Translations under genes and position numbers: made by a program | DNA from: JASHPR01 sp963815375 | Lineage (GTDB): Bacteria; Actinomycetota; Actinomycetes; Streptosporangiales; Streptosporangiaceae | Direction: 5' to 3' | Assembly (NCBI GenBank): GCA_963815375.1 | Contig: CAWFGX010000001.1 | Location: forward strand, 1,302,001 to 1,366,000 | DNA: 64,000 nucleotides | Notes under the pieces: model-generated | What the model saw: the letters and a program-made list of their open reading frames with translations, nothing else | The model's database searches: none | Told to the model about the DNA's origin: nothing | Part shown: piece after piece, positions 8,720-18,305 of the stretch | Position numbering within the stretch: position 1 is the first letter of the stretch | Layout of the letters: each line of letters starts with the position of its first letter

Positions 8720-9634
8720 CTATGCGGTGATTGTGCGGGTTCGCGGGCCTGCGCGGAGGACCTGGGAGGGCAGCTGACGGCCGATGATGCGCTCGGCGTC
8801 CGCGGCCGCGTCGATCATCGCGTCGAGCTCGATGCCGGTAGCCACTCCCATGTCCTCAGCCATGTACACGAGCTCCTCGGTGGCGATGTTGCCGGTTGCG
8901 CCGGGCGCGTACGGGCACCCGCCGAGCCCGCCCACCGACGCGTCGAAGTCCGCCACCCCCAGCTCAAGCGCTGCCAGCACGTTGGCCAGCCCGGTCCCCC
9001 TTGTGTTGTGGAAATGCAGGTTCAGCGGCACCTCGGGGTGAGCCGAGCGGAACGCGCCGACCATCTCGCGCACCCGCCGCGGCGTAGCCATGCCTGTGGT
9101 GTCGCCGAACGAGATGCTGTCGGCGCCGTCGGTCACGGCCCGCGACGCCACCCGGACCACCCGCTCCACCGGCACGTCACCCTCGTACGGGCAGCCCCAC
9201 GCGGTCGACACGATCACCTGGCAGGCAGCGCCCTGCTGATGCGCCTGGTCGATGATCATCGCTATATCGTCAAGCGACTCCTCCGTGGACCGGTTGACGT
9301 TCTTGCGGTTGTGCGTATCGGACGCCGACACCACAGCCTCTATCTCGGTCAGCCCGCGCTCCAGCGCCCGGCTGGCACCGCGCAGGTTCGGGACCAGCGC
9401 CGAGTACCGGACCGACGGCGCCCGCTCGATCCCCTGCCATACCTCATCGGCGTCTGCCATCTGCGGGATCGCCCCGGGCCGCACGAACGACACCGCCTCG
9501 ATGCGGCGCACGCCAGTCCCTGACAGCCGGTCGATCAGCTCGATCTTGGCCTCGGTCGGAACCGGATCCTCGTTCTGCAATCCATCACGGGGCCCAACCT
9601 CGCGCACCGAGATCCGCTCCGGCAAGTCAGTCAT
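8720..9634 (-). CDS. Hydroxymethylglutaryl-CoA lyase
   Basis: Cleaves HMG-CoA to acetyl-CoA and acetoacetate, the last step of leucine degradation. The 304-aa TIM-barrel protein has the signature REVGPRDGLQNE with the catalytic Arg and metal-binding Asp, the metal-binding HFHNTRGTG, and the Cys loop GGLGGCPYAPGATGN. Length is normal. The enoyl-CoA hydratase gene lies upstream on the same strand, separated by a ~100-bp dispersed repeat. With the carboxyltransferase at 6176 this suggests a leucine or isovalerate route (methylcrotonyl-CoA, methylglutaconyl-CoA, HMG-CoA). Confidence 0.94.
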   Translation of the reverse strand: MTDLPERISVREVGPRDGLQNEDPVPTEAKIELIDRLSGTGVRRIEAVSFVRPGAIPQMADADEVWQGIERAPSVRYSALVPNLRGASRALERGLTEIEAVVSASDTHNRKNVNRSTEESLDDIAMIIDQAHQQGAACQVIVSTAWGCPYEGDVPVERVVRVASRAVTDGADSISFGDTTGMATPRRVREMVGAFRSAHPEVPLNLHFHNTRGTGLANVLAALELGVADFDASVGGLGGCPYAPGATGNIATEELVYMAEDMGVATGIELDAMIDAAADAERIIGRQLPSQVLRAGPRTRTITA

Positions 9635-9663
9635 TTCTTTTCAGCCTCGCTTGCTGTGTTTGA

Positions 9664-9763
9664 TTTGCGCCTCCGGGCCGCTTGGAGGCGCGTTTCCCTC
9701 GTCGCTCGGTCGCCAGCTCCCTCGCTCCTCAGTACAGCGCGGCACCGCGCCCCTTTGGCGCTT
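9664..9763 (-). repeat. Dispersed post-stop intergenic repeat, copy 1
   Basis: A ~100-bp element between the enoyl-CoA hydratase stop and HMG-CoA lyase. Read on the minus strand it begins right at the stop codon with GCGCCAAAGGGGCGCGG, which can fold as GCGCC/GGCGC, then has TACTGAGGAGCGAGGGAG, and ends in GCGCAAA. The same blocks in the same order occur at 12079-12180 and, shortened, at 11168-11249. It does not encode a protein. It resembles REP-type intercistronic elements. Confidence 0.75.
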
Positions 9764-10505
9764 ATGCGCCGGGCCACTGTGGCTTGCGCTTCTGGGTAAA
9801 CGCCGCGATGCCCTCTTTTCTGTCCGCGGAGAACGCGGCGGCCCGCCACGCGGAGTCCTCGATCTCCAGCCCGGTAGCAAGGGGCAGTCCAGCGCCCTGC
9901 CGCAGCGCCCTTTTAGCATTCAGAACGGCCACCGGGGAGTTGCCCGCCATACGCTCAGCGATCTCGCCTGCGTGCTCTCCGGCCGTCCCGGCCGGCACCA
10001 CGTGGTCGGCCAGGCCGAGGCGTTCAGCCTCGGCGGCGCTTACCCGGCGCCCGGTAAGTACCAGGTCAGCAGCGCGGCCCGGCCCAAGGCGGCGCAACGC
10101 GAGCTGGGTCCCGCCACCGCCAGGGACCAGCCCAACGGTGACCTCAGGCAGCCCGAACTCGGCGGTCTCGTCGGCGACGATCACGTCGCAGCACAGGGCC
10201 AGCTCGCAGCCCCCGCCTAGAGCGAAACCGTGCACAGCGGCGATGACCGGCTGTGGCAGGCCGAGTACGCCGCCGAACGCCGCGCGGAACACTGGGCGCT
10301 GCGCGAGCAGGTCGGCGTCGGTCATCGCGTTCCGCTCCTTCAGGTCCGCGCCGACACAGAACGCCCGCCCGGCAGCGGACAGCACGACAGCGCGCACCCC
10401 GCGGTCGGCCGAAAGTGCCTGGCAGACCTCGGCAAGCCGGGTGGCCATCGCCGTGCTGAGCGCGTTCATGGCCTCGGGCCGGTCGAGCACGATCTGCGCG
10501 GTCAC
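9762..10505 (-). CDS. Enoyl-CoA hydratase/isomerase family protein (N-terminus probably frameshifted)
   Basis: A crotonase-fold enzyme, probably hydrating an enoyl-CoA such as 3-methylglutaconyl-CoA given its neighbours. It has both oxyanion-hole segments (GRAFCVGADLKER and HGFALGGGCELAL) and the acidic catalytic region EFGLPEVTVGLVPGGGGTQ. The open frame begins at GTG 10505 (TAQIVLDRPEAMNAL), which is short at the N-terminus. In the next frame, 10611-10521 reads PSPVVDGVAVRLA. Removing one base from the GGG run at 10518-10520 fuses the two as VDGVAVRLADGSAVTAQI, the expected first strands. The intact gene probably starts at ATG 10611. Confidence 0.88.
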   Translation of the reverse strand: MTAQIVLDRPEAMNALSTAMATRLAEVCQALSADRGVRAVVLSAAGRAFCVGADLKERNAMTDADLLAQRPVFRAAFGGVLGLPQPVIAAVHGFALGGGCELALCCDVIVADETAEFGLPEVTVGLVPGGGGTQLALRRLGPGRAADLVLTGRRVSAAEAERLGLADHVVPAGTAGEHAGEIAERMAGNSPVAVLNAKRALRQGAGLPLATGLEIEDSAWRAAAFSADRKEGIAAFTQKRKPQWPGA

Positions 10506-10637
10506 TGCCGAACCGTCGGGCCAGGCGCACGGCGACGCCGTCGACTACGGGGGATGGCACCGCCGGGGGTTCTGGGGGATCGTCGCCCAGAGAAGACGCT
10601 GCGTGATCCATACCGGGCAGGGTATGCCCGGTGCTGG

Positions 10638-11156
10638 TCAGCGCTCCTCGCGGGCCAGCCGCGCCTGCTCGTCCTCGACGAGCTGGAACAGGGTGGCCTG
10701 GACCCGCTCCACCTCGGGGATCTCGGTGAGCACGAGCTGGCCGTGCTCGCCGGCGGACTCCACGACGAGCCGGCCGCAGCCGAGCAGCCGGTCGATCAGG
10801 CCGTGCGAGAACGACACGTCGCTGATCCGGATCAGGGGGAAGTCGCGGCCCTGCCGGGACAGGATCCCGCGGCGCAGCCGGAGCCGGCGCGTGGTCAGCT
10901 CGTAGGTCGTCGTGCGCCAGTGCAGCAGCGGGACCGCGGTCCAGATGAGGGCAGCGACCACGGCCAGGACGCCGATCGCGAGCCGGGCCAGGTTCATGTT
11001 GTGGCCTGACGGCAGGATCACGAGCAGCACAACCGCCACAACGACGATCACCAGCAGCAGCAACAGCGGCCGGAGGACGGTCTTCCAGTGCGGGTGCAGC
11101 CGCAGCACGAAACGCTCGCCCTCGACCAGGGACTCATCACCGGCCATAAGCCACAT
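10638..11156 (-). CDS. PH (bPH2/DUF304) domain membrane protein
   Basis: A 172-aa protein. An N-terminal cytosolic strand (RFVLRLHPHWKTVLRP) is followed by two close transmembrane helices (about 30-50 and 57-79). Then comes a bacterial PH domain with WRTTTYELTTRRLRLRRGIL and FPLIRISDVSFSHGLIDRLLGCG, the classic DUF304 pattern of membrane-associated proteins. The start is ambiguous between ATG 11156 and an ATG four codons later. The gene lies downstream of birA, separated by repeat copy 2. The role is unknown, possibly membrane-lipid related. Confidence 0.85.
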   Translation of the reverse strand: MWLMAGDESLVEGERFVLRLHPHWKTVLRPLLLLLVIVVVAVVLLVILPSGHNMNLARLAIGVLAVVAALIWTAVPLLHWRTTTYELTTRRLRLRRGILSRQGRDFPLIRISDVSFSHGLIDRLLGCGRLVVESAGEHGQLVLTEIPEVERVQATLFQLVEDEQARLAREER

Positions 11157-11167
11157 GGTGGCACGTA

Positions 11168-11249
11168 TTTGCGGTGCCTCGCTCGTCTCCGGGGCGCTTT
11201 AGGGCGCCGCGTTTCCCTCGTGCGCCGTACGGCGCACCCCTTTTGGCGC
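11168..11249 (-). repeat. Dispersed post-stop intergenic repeat, copy 2 (shortened)
   Basis: It begins at the birA stop codon with GCGCCAAAAGGGG and ends in CGCGGCGCCC-type sequence near 11168, sharing the GAGGGAAACGCGGCGCC block with copies 1 and 3. The central part is missing and replaced by a perfect 18-bp palindrome, GTGCGCCGTACGGCGCAC (11220-11237). It lies between birA and the PH-domain gene. Confidence 0.65.
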
Positions 11250-12133
11250 TAGCGGACGTGGACGACGTCGCCCGCACTGACAGCGACCGGCCCGGAAGCC
11301 GAGCTGACGACGAGCCGGCCTGACGCGTCCACCTCGGACGCCAGGCCGGTCACGTCGTTGCCACCGGGCATCGAGACCCGCGCCTGCCTGCCGAGGGTCG
11401 CGCACAGCCCGCGGTACTCCTCGCGCAGCCCGGACGCGGCAGCGTCGCCCAGATGTCCGGCCCAGGCCCGGTACCAGCGCTCGAGCTCGGCCAGCATGCC
11501 GGTGAGCAGCCGCTCCCGGTCAAGGCACGCGGCGCCCAGCAGCGCCAGCGACGTCGGGGGCAGCGACGTCGCACCGGGCACCGGCAGCTCGTCGCGGCTA
11601 GTCGACACGTTGACCCCGGCGCCGACCACGATCGCGTCGCCGAGCTGCTCGGCGAGGATCCCGCCTAGCTTGCCGCCGCCGGCGACCAGGTCGTTGGGCC
11701 ACTTCAGCCGCGCGTCGACCTGGGCGTCGGCCCGCAGCGACGAGGCCAGGGCCACTCCGGCAAGCAGCGGTACCCAGCTGCGGCTCGCGGCGGGCACCCC
11801 GGCTGGGCGCAGCAGCACCGAGAACGTGAGCGCGGCGCCCGGCGGGCTGACCCAGCTCCGGCCCATCCGGCCGCGGCCGGCCAGCTGCGCCTCAGCCACA
11901 AGCACCGCGCCTTCCGGCGCGCCGCCGACAGCCTCGGCCAGCAGGTCGGCGTTGGTGGACCCGGTTTCTGCCACCACGCGGATGTCCTGCCAGAGCCCGC
12001 CGGGCCGGATCACCGCCTGGCGCAGCGCGCGAGCGTTCAGATGGTGTTTGCTTGGCGCTGCCGGGGCGCTGTGCTTGCTTTGCGCCGCCGGGGCGCTTGG
12101 AGGTGCCGCGTTTCTCTCGTCACTCGGTCGCAC
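11249..12133 (-). CDS. birA: Biotin--[acetyl-CoA-carboxylase] ligase
   Basis: BirA adenylates biotin and attaches it to the biotin carboxyl carrier lysine, here most obviously Lys567 of the alpha subunit encoded at 21725. Motifs are ETGSTNADL, the biotin/ATP loop AGRGRMGRSWVSPPG, LKWPNDLV and GGKLGGIL, with a small C-terminal domain ending GDVVHVR. No N-terminal HTH is present, so it is a non-repressor BirA. The family-like sequence begins at about residue 32 (LNARALRQAV, near 12040). The ~30 preceding codons read through the dispersed repeat and are not family-like, so the true start is uncertain; GTG within GCGGTGATCCGG is one candidate. Confidence 0.92.
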   Translation of the reverse strand: MRPSDERNAAPPSAPAAQSKHSAPAAPSKHHLNARALRQAVIRPGGLWQDIRVVAETGSTNADLLAEAVGGAPEGAVLVAEAQLAGRGRMGRSWVSPPGAALTFSVLLRPAGVPAASRSWVPLLAGVALASSLRADAQVDARLKWPNDLVAGGGKLGGILAEQLGDAIVVGAGVNVSTSRDELPVPGATSLPPTSLALLGAACLDRERLLTGMLAELERWYRAWAGHLGDAAASGLREEYRGLCATLGRQARVSMPGGNDVTGLASEVDASGRLVVSSASGPVAVSAGDVVHVR

Positions 12134-12180
12134 AGCTCCCTCGCTCCTCAGTACAACGCGGCCCCGCGGCCCTTTGGCGC
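12079..12180 (-). repeat. Dispersed post-stop intergenic repeat, copy 3
   Basis: Closest relative of copy 1: shared blocks are TTTGCGCC, GCGCTTGGAGG, CGCGTTTC, CTCGGTCGC, AGCTCCCTCGCTCCTCAGT and CCCTTTGGCGC (plus-strand orientation). It lies between the exporter gene and birA and overlaps the apparent birA N-terminal codons. An extra CCCTTTGGCGC module follows at 12194-12204 inside a strong hairpin. Confidence 0.75.
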
Positions 12181-12183
12181 GGA

Positions 12184-12210
12184 GGCCCCGCGCCCCTTTG
12201 GCGCGGGGCC
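12184..12210 (-). terminator. Hairpin downstream of the MFS exporter gene
   Basis: A perfect 11-bp stem GGCCCCGCGCC/GGCGCGGGGCC with a 5-nt loop, about 60 nt past the stop of the minus-strand exporter gene. There is no U tract, as is usual for actinobacterial stem-loop terminators. It could also be part of the repeat element. Confidence 0.6.
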
Positions 12211-12268
12211 GGTTGGCACCTCGCCCTAGGCGGGCGAGTCTAGACTGCGCCGCGCCTCATGGGCTCGC

Positions 12269-13813
12269 TTACCCGCGCCGGCGGGACACGGCGGGCTGGG
12301 GGGTGTCGGCGGGTGCGAGGGTCCGGGCGGACGACGTGGTACGGACCAGAGCCACCACGGCGCCCGCTAGGGCCGCGGCCGCGAGGGCCACGCAGGTCAC
12401 GGCGTCGGCGTGCGCGGACAGCGTCCGGAACACGGGGTTGCCGGGGACAGCGGGCAGGGCGCCGGCCAGGTTCAGGTAGACCGTCCCGAACGTCGCGACG
12501 CCCAGCACGAGCGCGAACTGGACCACGGTCACGATCACGCCAGTGGCGTCGGCGGCGTCGGCCATGGGCACCCGGAGCAGCATCCGGGTCAGCAGCGGGC
12601 TGTATGCCGCCGCCATGCCCACCCCGAACAGGGCGCTCAGGATGTAGATCGCAGCGCCCCCGGTCCCGCCACCTCGGACCGTCGCGGCCAGCCCGAGCAG
12701 CGAGAGCGCGCAGAGGGCGAATCCAGCGATGATCAGCCCCTCGTGACTGCGGGCTGGGAGGCGCCGCCAGCTCAGGCTGACCAGCCCGAAGGTCGCCGCA
12801 GCTGGCGCGAACGTCAGCCCCGCCCGCAGCGGCGAGTCGCCCAGACCGCTCTGCAGCTGCAGCGCGAACGAGAAGAAGAACCCGCCGAACATTGCCATCG
12901 TCAGGAACACCCCGACGATCGCCAGGCCGAACCCCGGCAGCCGCACGACCCGGCCGGGCACGATCGGCGCGCCACCTGCGGCGGCAAGCCGTCGCTCCGC
13001 CACGGCGAAGACCGCGAGCAGCACGGCGCTGGCGCCCAGCAGCGCCCAGCCCCACGCAGGCCAGTGCTCAGACTGGCCGAGCACAAGCGGCAGCACGAGC
13101 GCGAACACCGCGCCCGCGAGCAGCACCAGGCCGGCCAGGTCCAGCCTGGACCGGTCGAGCCGGGGCTCGGTGTCACCGGGGCCGACGGGCAGGTACCGTG
13201 CGCCTGCCACCGCCAGCACCACTCCAATCGGCACGTTGACCAGGAACACCGGGCGCCACGTGCTGCCCCCCAGGTCGGCGCTGATCAGCAGCCCGCCCAC
13301 GACCTGGCCCACCACTGCGCCACCGGCCAGCACCGCCGAGTACCTGGTCATCGCGCGGGTCCTCGCGGCCCCGGTGAACGTGCGCTGGATGAGGCTGAGC
13401 ACCTGCGGGATCATCGCGGCGGCGCCTGCCCCCTGGATGAAGCGCAGCGCGATCAGGGAGGCGGCCGTCGGCGCCAGCCCGCAGCCGAGCGATGCCAGCG
13501 TGAACGCGATCAGCCCGGCCAGGAACATCCGGCGGTGGCCGAGGATGTCGCCAAGCCTGGCCCCGGTCACCAGCAGCACCGCATAGGCGATCGTGTACCC
13601 GCCGATCACGAGCTGCAGGCTGGCACCTGACGCCCGGAGGCTCGCGTGGATCGCCGGTATCGCGACGTTGACGATGGAGGAATCCACGAGAGCCATGAAC
13701 TGGCCGGCCAGCACGATCGCGAGGAGCAGTCCGGGGCGCACGGCGGTCCGTCCCGGCCGGGCCGAGGGAAGCCGCGCGGGCTGCACGGTGTTGTCAGAAG
13801 TTGTCTGCGTCAT
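12269..13813 (-). CDS. MFS drug exporter, DHA2 (EmrB/QacA) family
   Basis: A 514-aa protein with 14 predicted transmembrane helices, as in DHA2 proton-drug antiporters. It has the DHA2 motif region around LALVDSSIVNVAIPAI in helix 1 (AGQFMALVDSSIV, residues ~37-50), the motif A-like loop GARLGDILGHRRMFLAG, and the antiporter motif C-like segment GPGxxx replaced by VVGQVVGGLL. The C-terminal tail is short and Arg-rich. It is divergent from an XRE/MmyB regulator with a palindrome-bearing 100-bp spacer, the usual arrangement for an efflux pump controlled by a local regulator. The substrate is unknown. Confidence 0.92.
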   Translation of the reverse strand: MTQTTSDNTVQPARLPSARPGRTAVRPGLLLAIVLAGQFMALVDSSIVNVAIPAIHASLRASGASLQLVIGGYTIAYAVLLVTGARLGDILGHRRMFLAGLIAFTLASLGCGLAPTAASLIALRFIQGAGAAAMIPQVLSLIQRTFTGAARTRAMTRYSAVLAGGAVVGQVVGGLLISADLGGSTWRPVFLVNVPIGVVLAVAGARYLPVGPGDTEPRLDRSRLDLAGLVLLAGAVFALVLPLVLGQSEHWPAWGWALLGASAVLLAVFAVAERRLAAAGGAPIVPGRVVRLPGFGLAIVGVFLTMAMFGGFFFSFALQLQSGLGDSPLRAGLTFAPAAATFGLVSLSWRRLPARSHEGLIIAGFALCALSLLGLAATVRGGGTGGAAIYILSALFGVGMAAAYSPLLTRMLLRVPMADAADATGVIVTVVQFALVLGVATFGTVYLNLAGALPAVPGNPVFRTLSAHADAVTCVALAAAALAGAVVALVRTTSSARTLAPADTPQPAVSRRRG

Positions 13814-13837
13814 GCCAGCTACGCTTCCAGGCTAGTG

Positions 13838-13882
13838 ATCCTGGTACCAGGAGCCTGCTTATCCTGGTACTGAGAGCACCAG
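13838..13882. promoter_or_regulatory. Candidate operator between MFS exporter and XRE regulator
   Basis: Two copies of ATCCTGGTAC (13838-13847 and 13861-13870) lie 23 bp apart in the divergent intergenic region. The first is part of the perfect palindrome CTGGTACCAG (13841-13850). The second forms CTGGT-N9-ACCAG (13864-13882). Spacing of about two helical turns suits a dimeric HTH repressor, most simply the XRE protein next door. Confidence 0.6.
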
Positions 13883-13916
13883 TCACAGCAGAGGCCGCGG
13901 CGGCCAGGATGGATAC

Positions 13917-14831
13917 ATGACCATGACCACGACAGTGCCGGCGACAGCCCCGACGGGCGGTCAGACGCGGCGGGCTGAGCTGGCGGCGTTTCTGCGCAAC
14001 CGCAGGGAGCGCATCACGCCAGAATGCGCCGGGCTGGCCCCGGGACCGCGGCGCCGGACCGCCGGGCTCCGGCGCGAGGAGGTGGCCCAGCTCTCCGGCG
14101 TCGGCCTCACCTGGTACACGTGGCTGGAGCAGGGGCGCCCGATCAACGCGAGCACTCAGGTGCTCGACGCGATCGCCCGTACGCTCAAACTGGACGAGCC
14201 CGAGCGGGAGCACCTGTACCGGCTCGCCGACGTGCCTGATGCCACGGCGCCTGCGGACGCCGAAGCCCTGCTTGGTCCCGAGATCCAGCACATCCTCGAT
14301 GCGCTGGCCACCATGCCGGCCAGCGTTGTCAACGAGCGGTTTGACCTGCTGGCCTGGAATGCGGCCTACGCGGCGCTGTTCCCCGGCATGGTCGCCGCGC
14401 CACGGGAGGATCGCAACACGATCTGGCTGACTTTCACCCACGCACCGTGCTGCCACCCGTACATCAACCGTGACAGCCAGATCGCCATGCTGGTTGCCCA
14501 GCTCCGCGCCGCCTACGGGCGCCACGTCGGCGAGCCAGCGTGGACCGGGTTCATCCAGCGGCTGCATGCCGCGAGCCCGCAGTTCGCTCAGATGTGGGAA
14601 CGCCACGACGTCGCCGCGCCAGCGAGCTACCTCAAGATCTTCCGCCACCCTGCGCACGACCGGCTGACGATGACAACACACTCGCTGGCGATACTCGCAG
14701 CGCCAGGTACCCGGATAGTGGTCTACACCCCGGCCGACCAGGCCACCCGCGCGGCCCTGGCCTGCCTGATCGCCGGGGAAGGCGCTGAGGCCAGATATCC
14801 CTGCTGGGCCGCGCACGAGCGCGCCAGCTAG
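13917..14831 (+). CDS. XRE-family regulator with MmyB-like ligand-binding domain
   Basis: A 304-aa protein. An N-terminal HTH (about residues 20-95) contains RTAGLRREEVAQLSGVGLTWYTWLEQG, the hallmark of MmyB-type regulators. The C-terminal MmyB-like PAS-related domain (about 110-285) has FDLLAWNAAYAALFPGM and FRHPAHDRLTMTTHSL. Such proteins are thought to bind small hydrophobic ligands. ATG 13917 is chosen; a second ATG lies two codons on. It is divergent from the exporter gene, which it probably regulates. Confidence 0.92.
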   Translation: MTMTTTVPATAPTGGQTRRAELAAFLRNRRERITPECAGLAPGPRRRTAGLRREEVAQLSGVGLTWYTWLEQGRPINASTQVLDAIARTLKLDEPEREHLYRLADVPDATAPADAEALLGPEIQHILDALATMPASVVNERFDLLAWNAAYAALFPGMVAAPREDRNTIWLTFTHAPCCHPYINRDSQIAMLVAQLRAAYGRHVGEPAWTGFIQRLHAASPQFAQMWERHDVAAPASYLKIFRHPAHDRLTMTTHSLAILAAPGTRIVVYTPADQATRAALACLIAGEGAEARYPCWAAHERAS

Positions 14832-14858
14832 CCGGGACCGCCGGGCGCGGAGGGGTCC

Positions 14859-16127
14859 TTACCGGCGCGGCCGCTGCGGGCTCGCGTGCCGGGCGCGCAG
14901 CACGAGCGCGAGCTCGAAGCGGGCATCGGGGTTATCGAGCTGCTCCCCGAAAAGCTCCTGCAGTTTGTGCAAGCGGTAGCGGGCGGTCTGCGGATGGATG
15001 AACAGGCGGGAGGCAACACTGCCGCTCTTGCCGGTCTCCAGCCAGGCGAGCAAGGTCTCCGCCATCATGTCCTGCCGGCGCGGTGGCATCTCGCTGAGCG
15101 GGGCAAGCCGCCTGGCCTCCAGGCGGTCGAGCAGGTCCCCGGCCCGCCGCAGCACCATCTCGGTCAGATGGTCGTCGCAGTGGACGAGCGTGTGCTCGCC
15201 GAATGCCCCGTGGTCGGCGAGGCTGAGGGCCTCTCGCGCCCAGCGCAGTGATTTCACGGCGTCGGCGAGGCAGACCGGCGGCCCGACAGCACCCCGGAAT
15301 CCGCGCAGGCCGCGATCGAGCATGGCTCTGCGGCCAGGCCCGGAAGGATCCGGAACTACAAGGACGCCAGGCGTCCGGTCGAGATCCTGCAGGACCTCGG
15401 CTGGCAGCGCTGGTATGCCGGGGCCGTGCGGGTGGCTGGAGAGCACGATCACCGACACCTGGCGGGGCAGCCGCCACTGGGCCATGCGCGCCATCTCGGC
15501 GATAGCGTCGGCCGCAGCGGGCGGATCGGCGAGCAGCAGGCTGATGAGCCTGCGGCGCGGCCGCTGAAGATCGCCGGTCACCTGAGCCCGGGCGTAGCCC
15601 TCAGCCGACTCCGCGGCAATCTCGTCGAGGAAGACGAGCATGGCCTCGGCGAGCAGCCTCAACGTCTCCAGCGGAGCGTCCATCCACTGCGACGCCTGGG
15701 TCAGCCACCGCAGCGCGACGCGCGCACCAGCCCGCAGTGCAGCCTGGAGTGCCTCCAGGCTGCGGCCCTCGCCCGCCTCGACCTCGCCGAGCCTGCGGAA
15801 CGTGGTCGCAGCCTGGTCCCATGACGCATCTGGGTCGGCGATACGGTCGACGAACTGGCTGGCCGCCTCCTGTGCACCACGGCGGACCGCGTGTTCATAT
15901 GACTCGTCACCGGCCCGCGCCGGGCGCGCATACTCGGGCACTGTCGCCAGAATGTCGGCGACCATTTCCTCCACGACCGCTGGCAGCACCGGCCGCAGCT
16001 GATCGGCGATCTTCGCCGGTACCGCTGGCCACACGCCAGCAGCGGTATCCGCCGCGACCGCGAGCCTGGCAGCAGCGCCCTGGCGTGCTGCCTGTGCTGC
16101 GCCTGGCCCCGGTGCCAGATCGGACAC
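14859..16127 (-). CDS. PucR-family transcriptional regulator
   Basis: A 422-aa cytosolic protein. The N-terminal ~190 residues are helical, with a RsbT co-antagonist-like look (ADILATVPEYARP, EALQAALRAGARVALRWL). A degenerate GGDEF-like/CdaR middle part covers about 195-340. The C-terminal PucR HTH is at about 355-415 (ETLLAWLETGKSGSVASRLF, HPQTARYRLHKLQELFG). Such regulators control catabolic genes. It is divergent from the PccB-like gene across a 413-bp spacer, so acyl-CoA metabolism is a plausible target, by position only. Confidence 0.88.
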   Translation of the reverse strand: MSDLAPGPGAAQAARQGAAARLAVAADTAAGVWPAVPAKIADQLRPVLPAVVEEMVADILATVPEYARPARAGDESYEHAVRRGAQEAASQFVDRIADPDASWDQAATTFRRLGEVEAGEGRSLEALQAALRAGARVALRWLTQASQWMDAPLETLRLLAEAMLVFLDEIAAESAEGYARAQVTGDLQRPRRRLISLLLADPPAAADAIAEMARMAQWRLPRQVSVIVLSSHPHGPGIPALPAEVLQDLDRTPGVLVVPDPSGPGRRAMLDRGLRGFRGAVGPPVCLADAVKSLRWAREALSLADHGAFGEHTLVHCDDHLTEMVLRRAGDLLDRLEARRLAPLSEMPPRRQDMMAETLLAWLETGKSGSVASRLFIHPQTARYRLHKLQELFGEQLDNPDARFELALVLRARHASPQRPRR

Positions 16128-16540
16128 GGCGATGATCCTCGTCTGTGGGAGTGCCTACTCGCCGGTAATAAACCATTTACAAGGCTAAATAGGTAACGCC
16201 CGCGTGTCCAGACGCATCTGACTGGCGACCCAGGTTCCGGGCACCCCCGCCCTCCGCCCGTACCGGCGCTGTCGCAGCGGTCGAGCGCGGGGGCACGGCA
16301 CCCGCTCCGGCGCCACCGACAGGCGCGTTAGCACGGCAGCCGCCTTCGCGACACACCCCGGTGCAACAATCGGCGGCCCTGTTTCGGCTCGTCGCGCTGT
16401 GGTCGCAGCGCCGCCGTCGGCTGACGATGTGTCTGCCGCACCGTGCCTGGTCGTGCTGCCGCTGACCGGCCCGGTCGGCTTCGTGCCGCCGTTCTGAGCC
16501 GGCAGCCAGGGCCCGGCGGTGCCTGCCCTAACCTGTCGGC
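16128..16540. other. 413-bp divergent intergenic region between pucR-like and pccB-like genes
   Basis: No convincing gene was found. An AT-rich island at about 16160-16195 (GGTAATAAACCATTTACAAG) lies just upstream of the PucR-type gene and probably holds its promoter. The rest is GC-rich and has stretches with coding-like composition but no supported start. Confidence 0.5.
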
Positions 16541-18220
<1,680 letters not shown>

Positions 18221-18232
18221 CCGCCTGATTCG

Positions 18233-18266
18233 CCCTCTCCGGGTGCCGTCCATGTGCCGGAGAGGG
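18233..18266 (+). terminator. Hairpin after the pccB-like gene
   Basis: A perfect 10-bp stem CCCTCTCCGG/CCGGAGAGGG with a 14-nt loop, starting 13 nt past the stop codon. No strong U tract follows (only CCTTTCC). It suggests the NYN gene at 18306 is either separately transcribed or attenuated from the carboxylase transcript. Confidence 0.65.
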
Positions 18267-18305
18267 AAGCCTTTCCGCTGGTCAGCGGATAGAGTCGAGA
18301 GCACC

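Noticed and set aside
16328..16540. A coding-like stretch upstream of the pccB-like gene (ends LTGPVGFVPPF)
   Set aside because: No supported start and no recognisable family; it could be leader sequence or a remnant.
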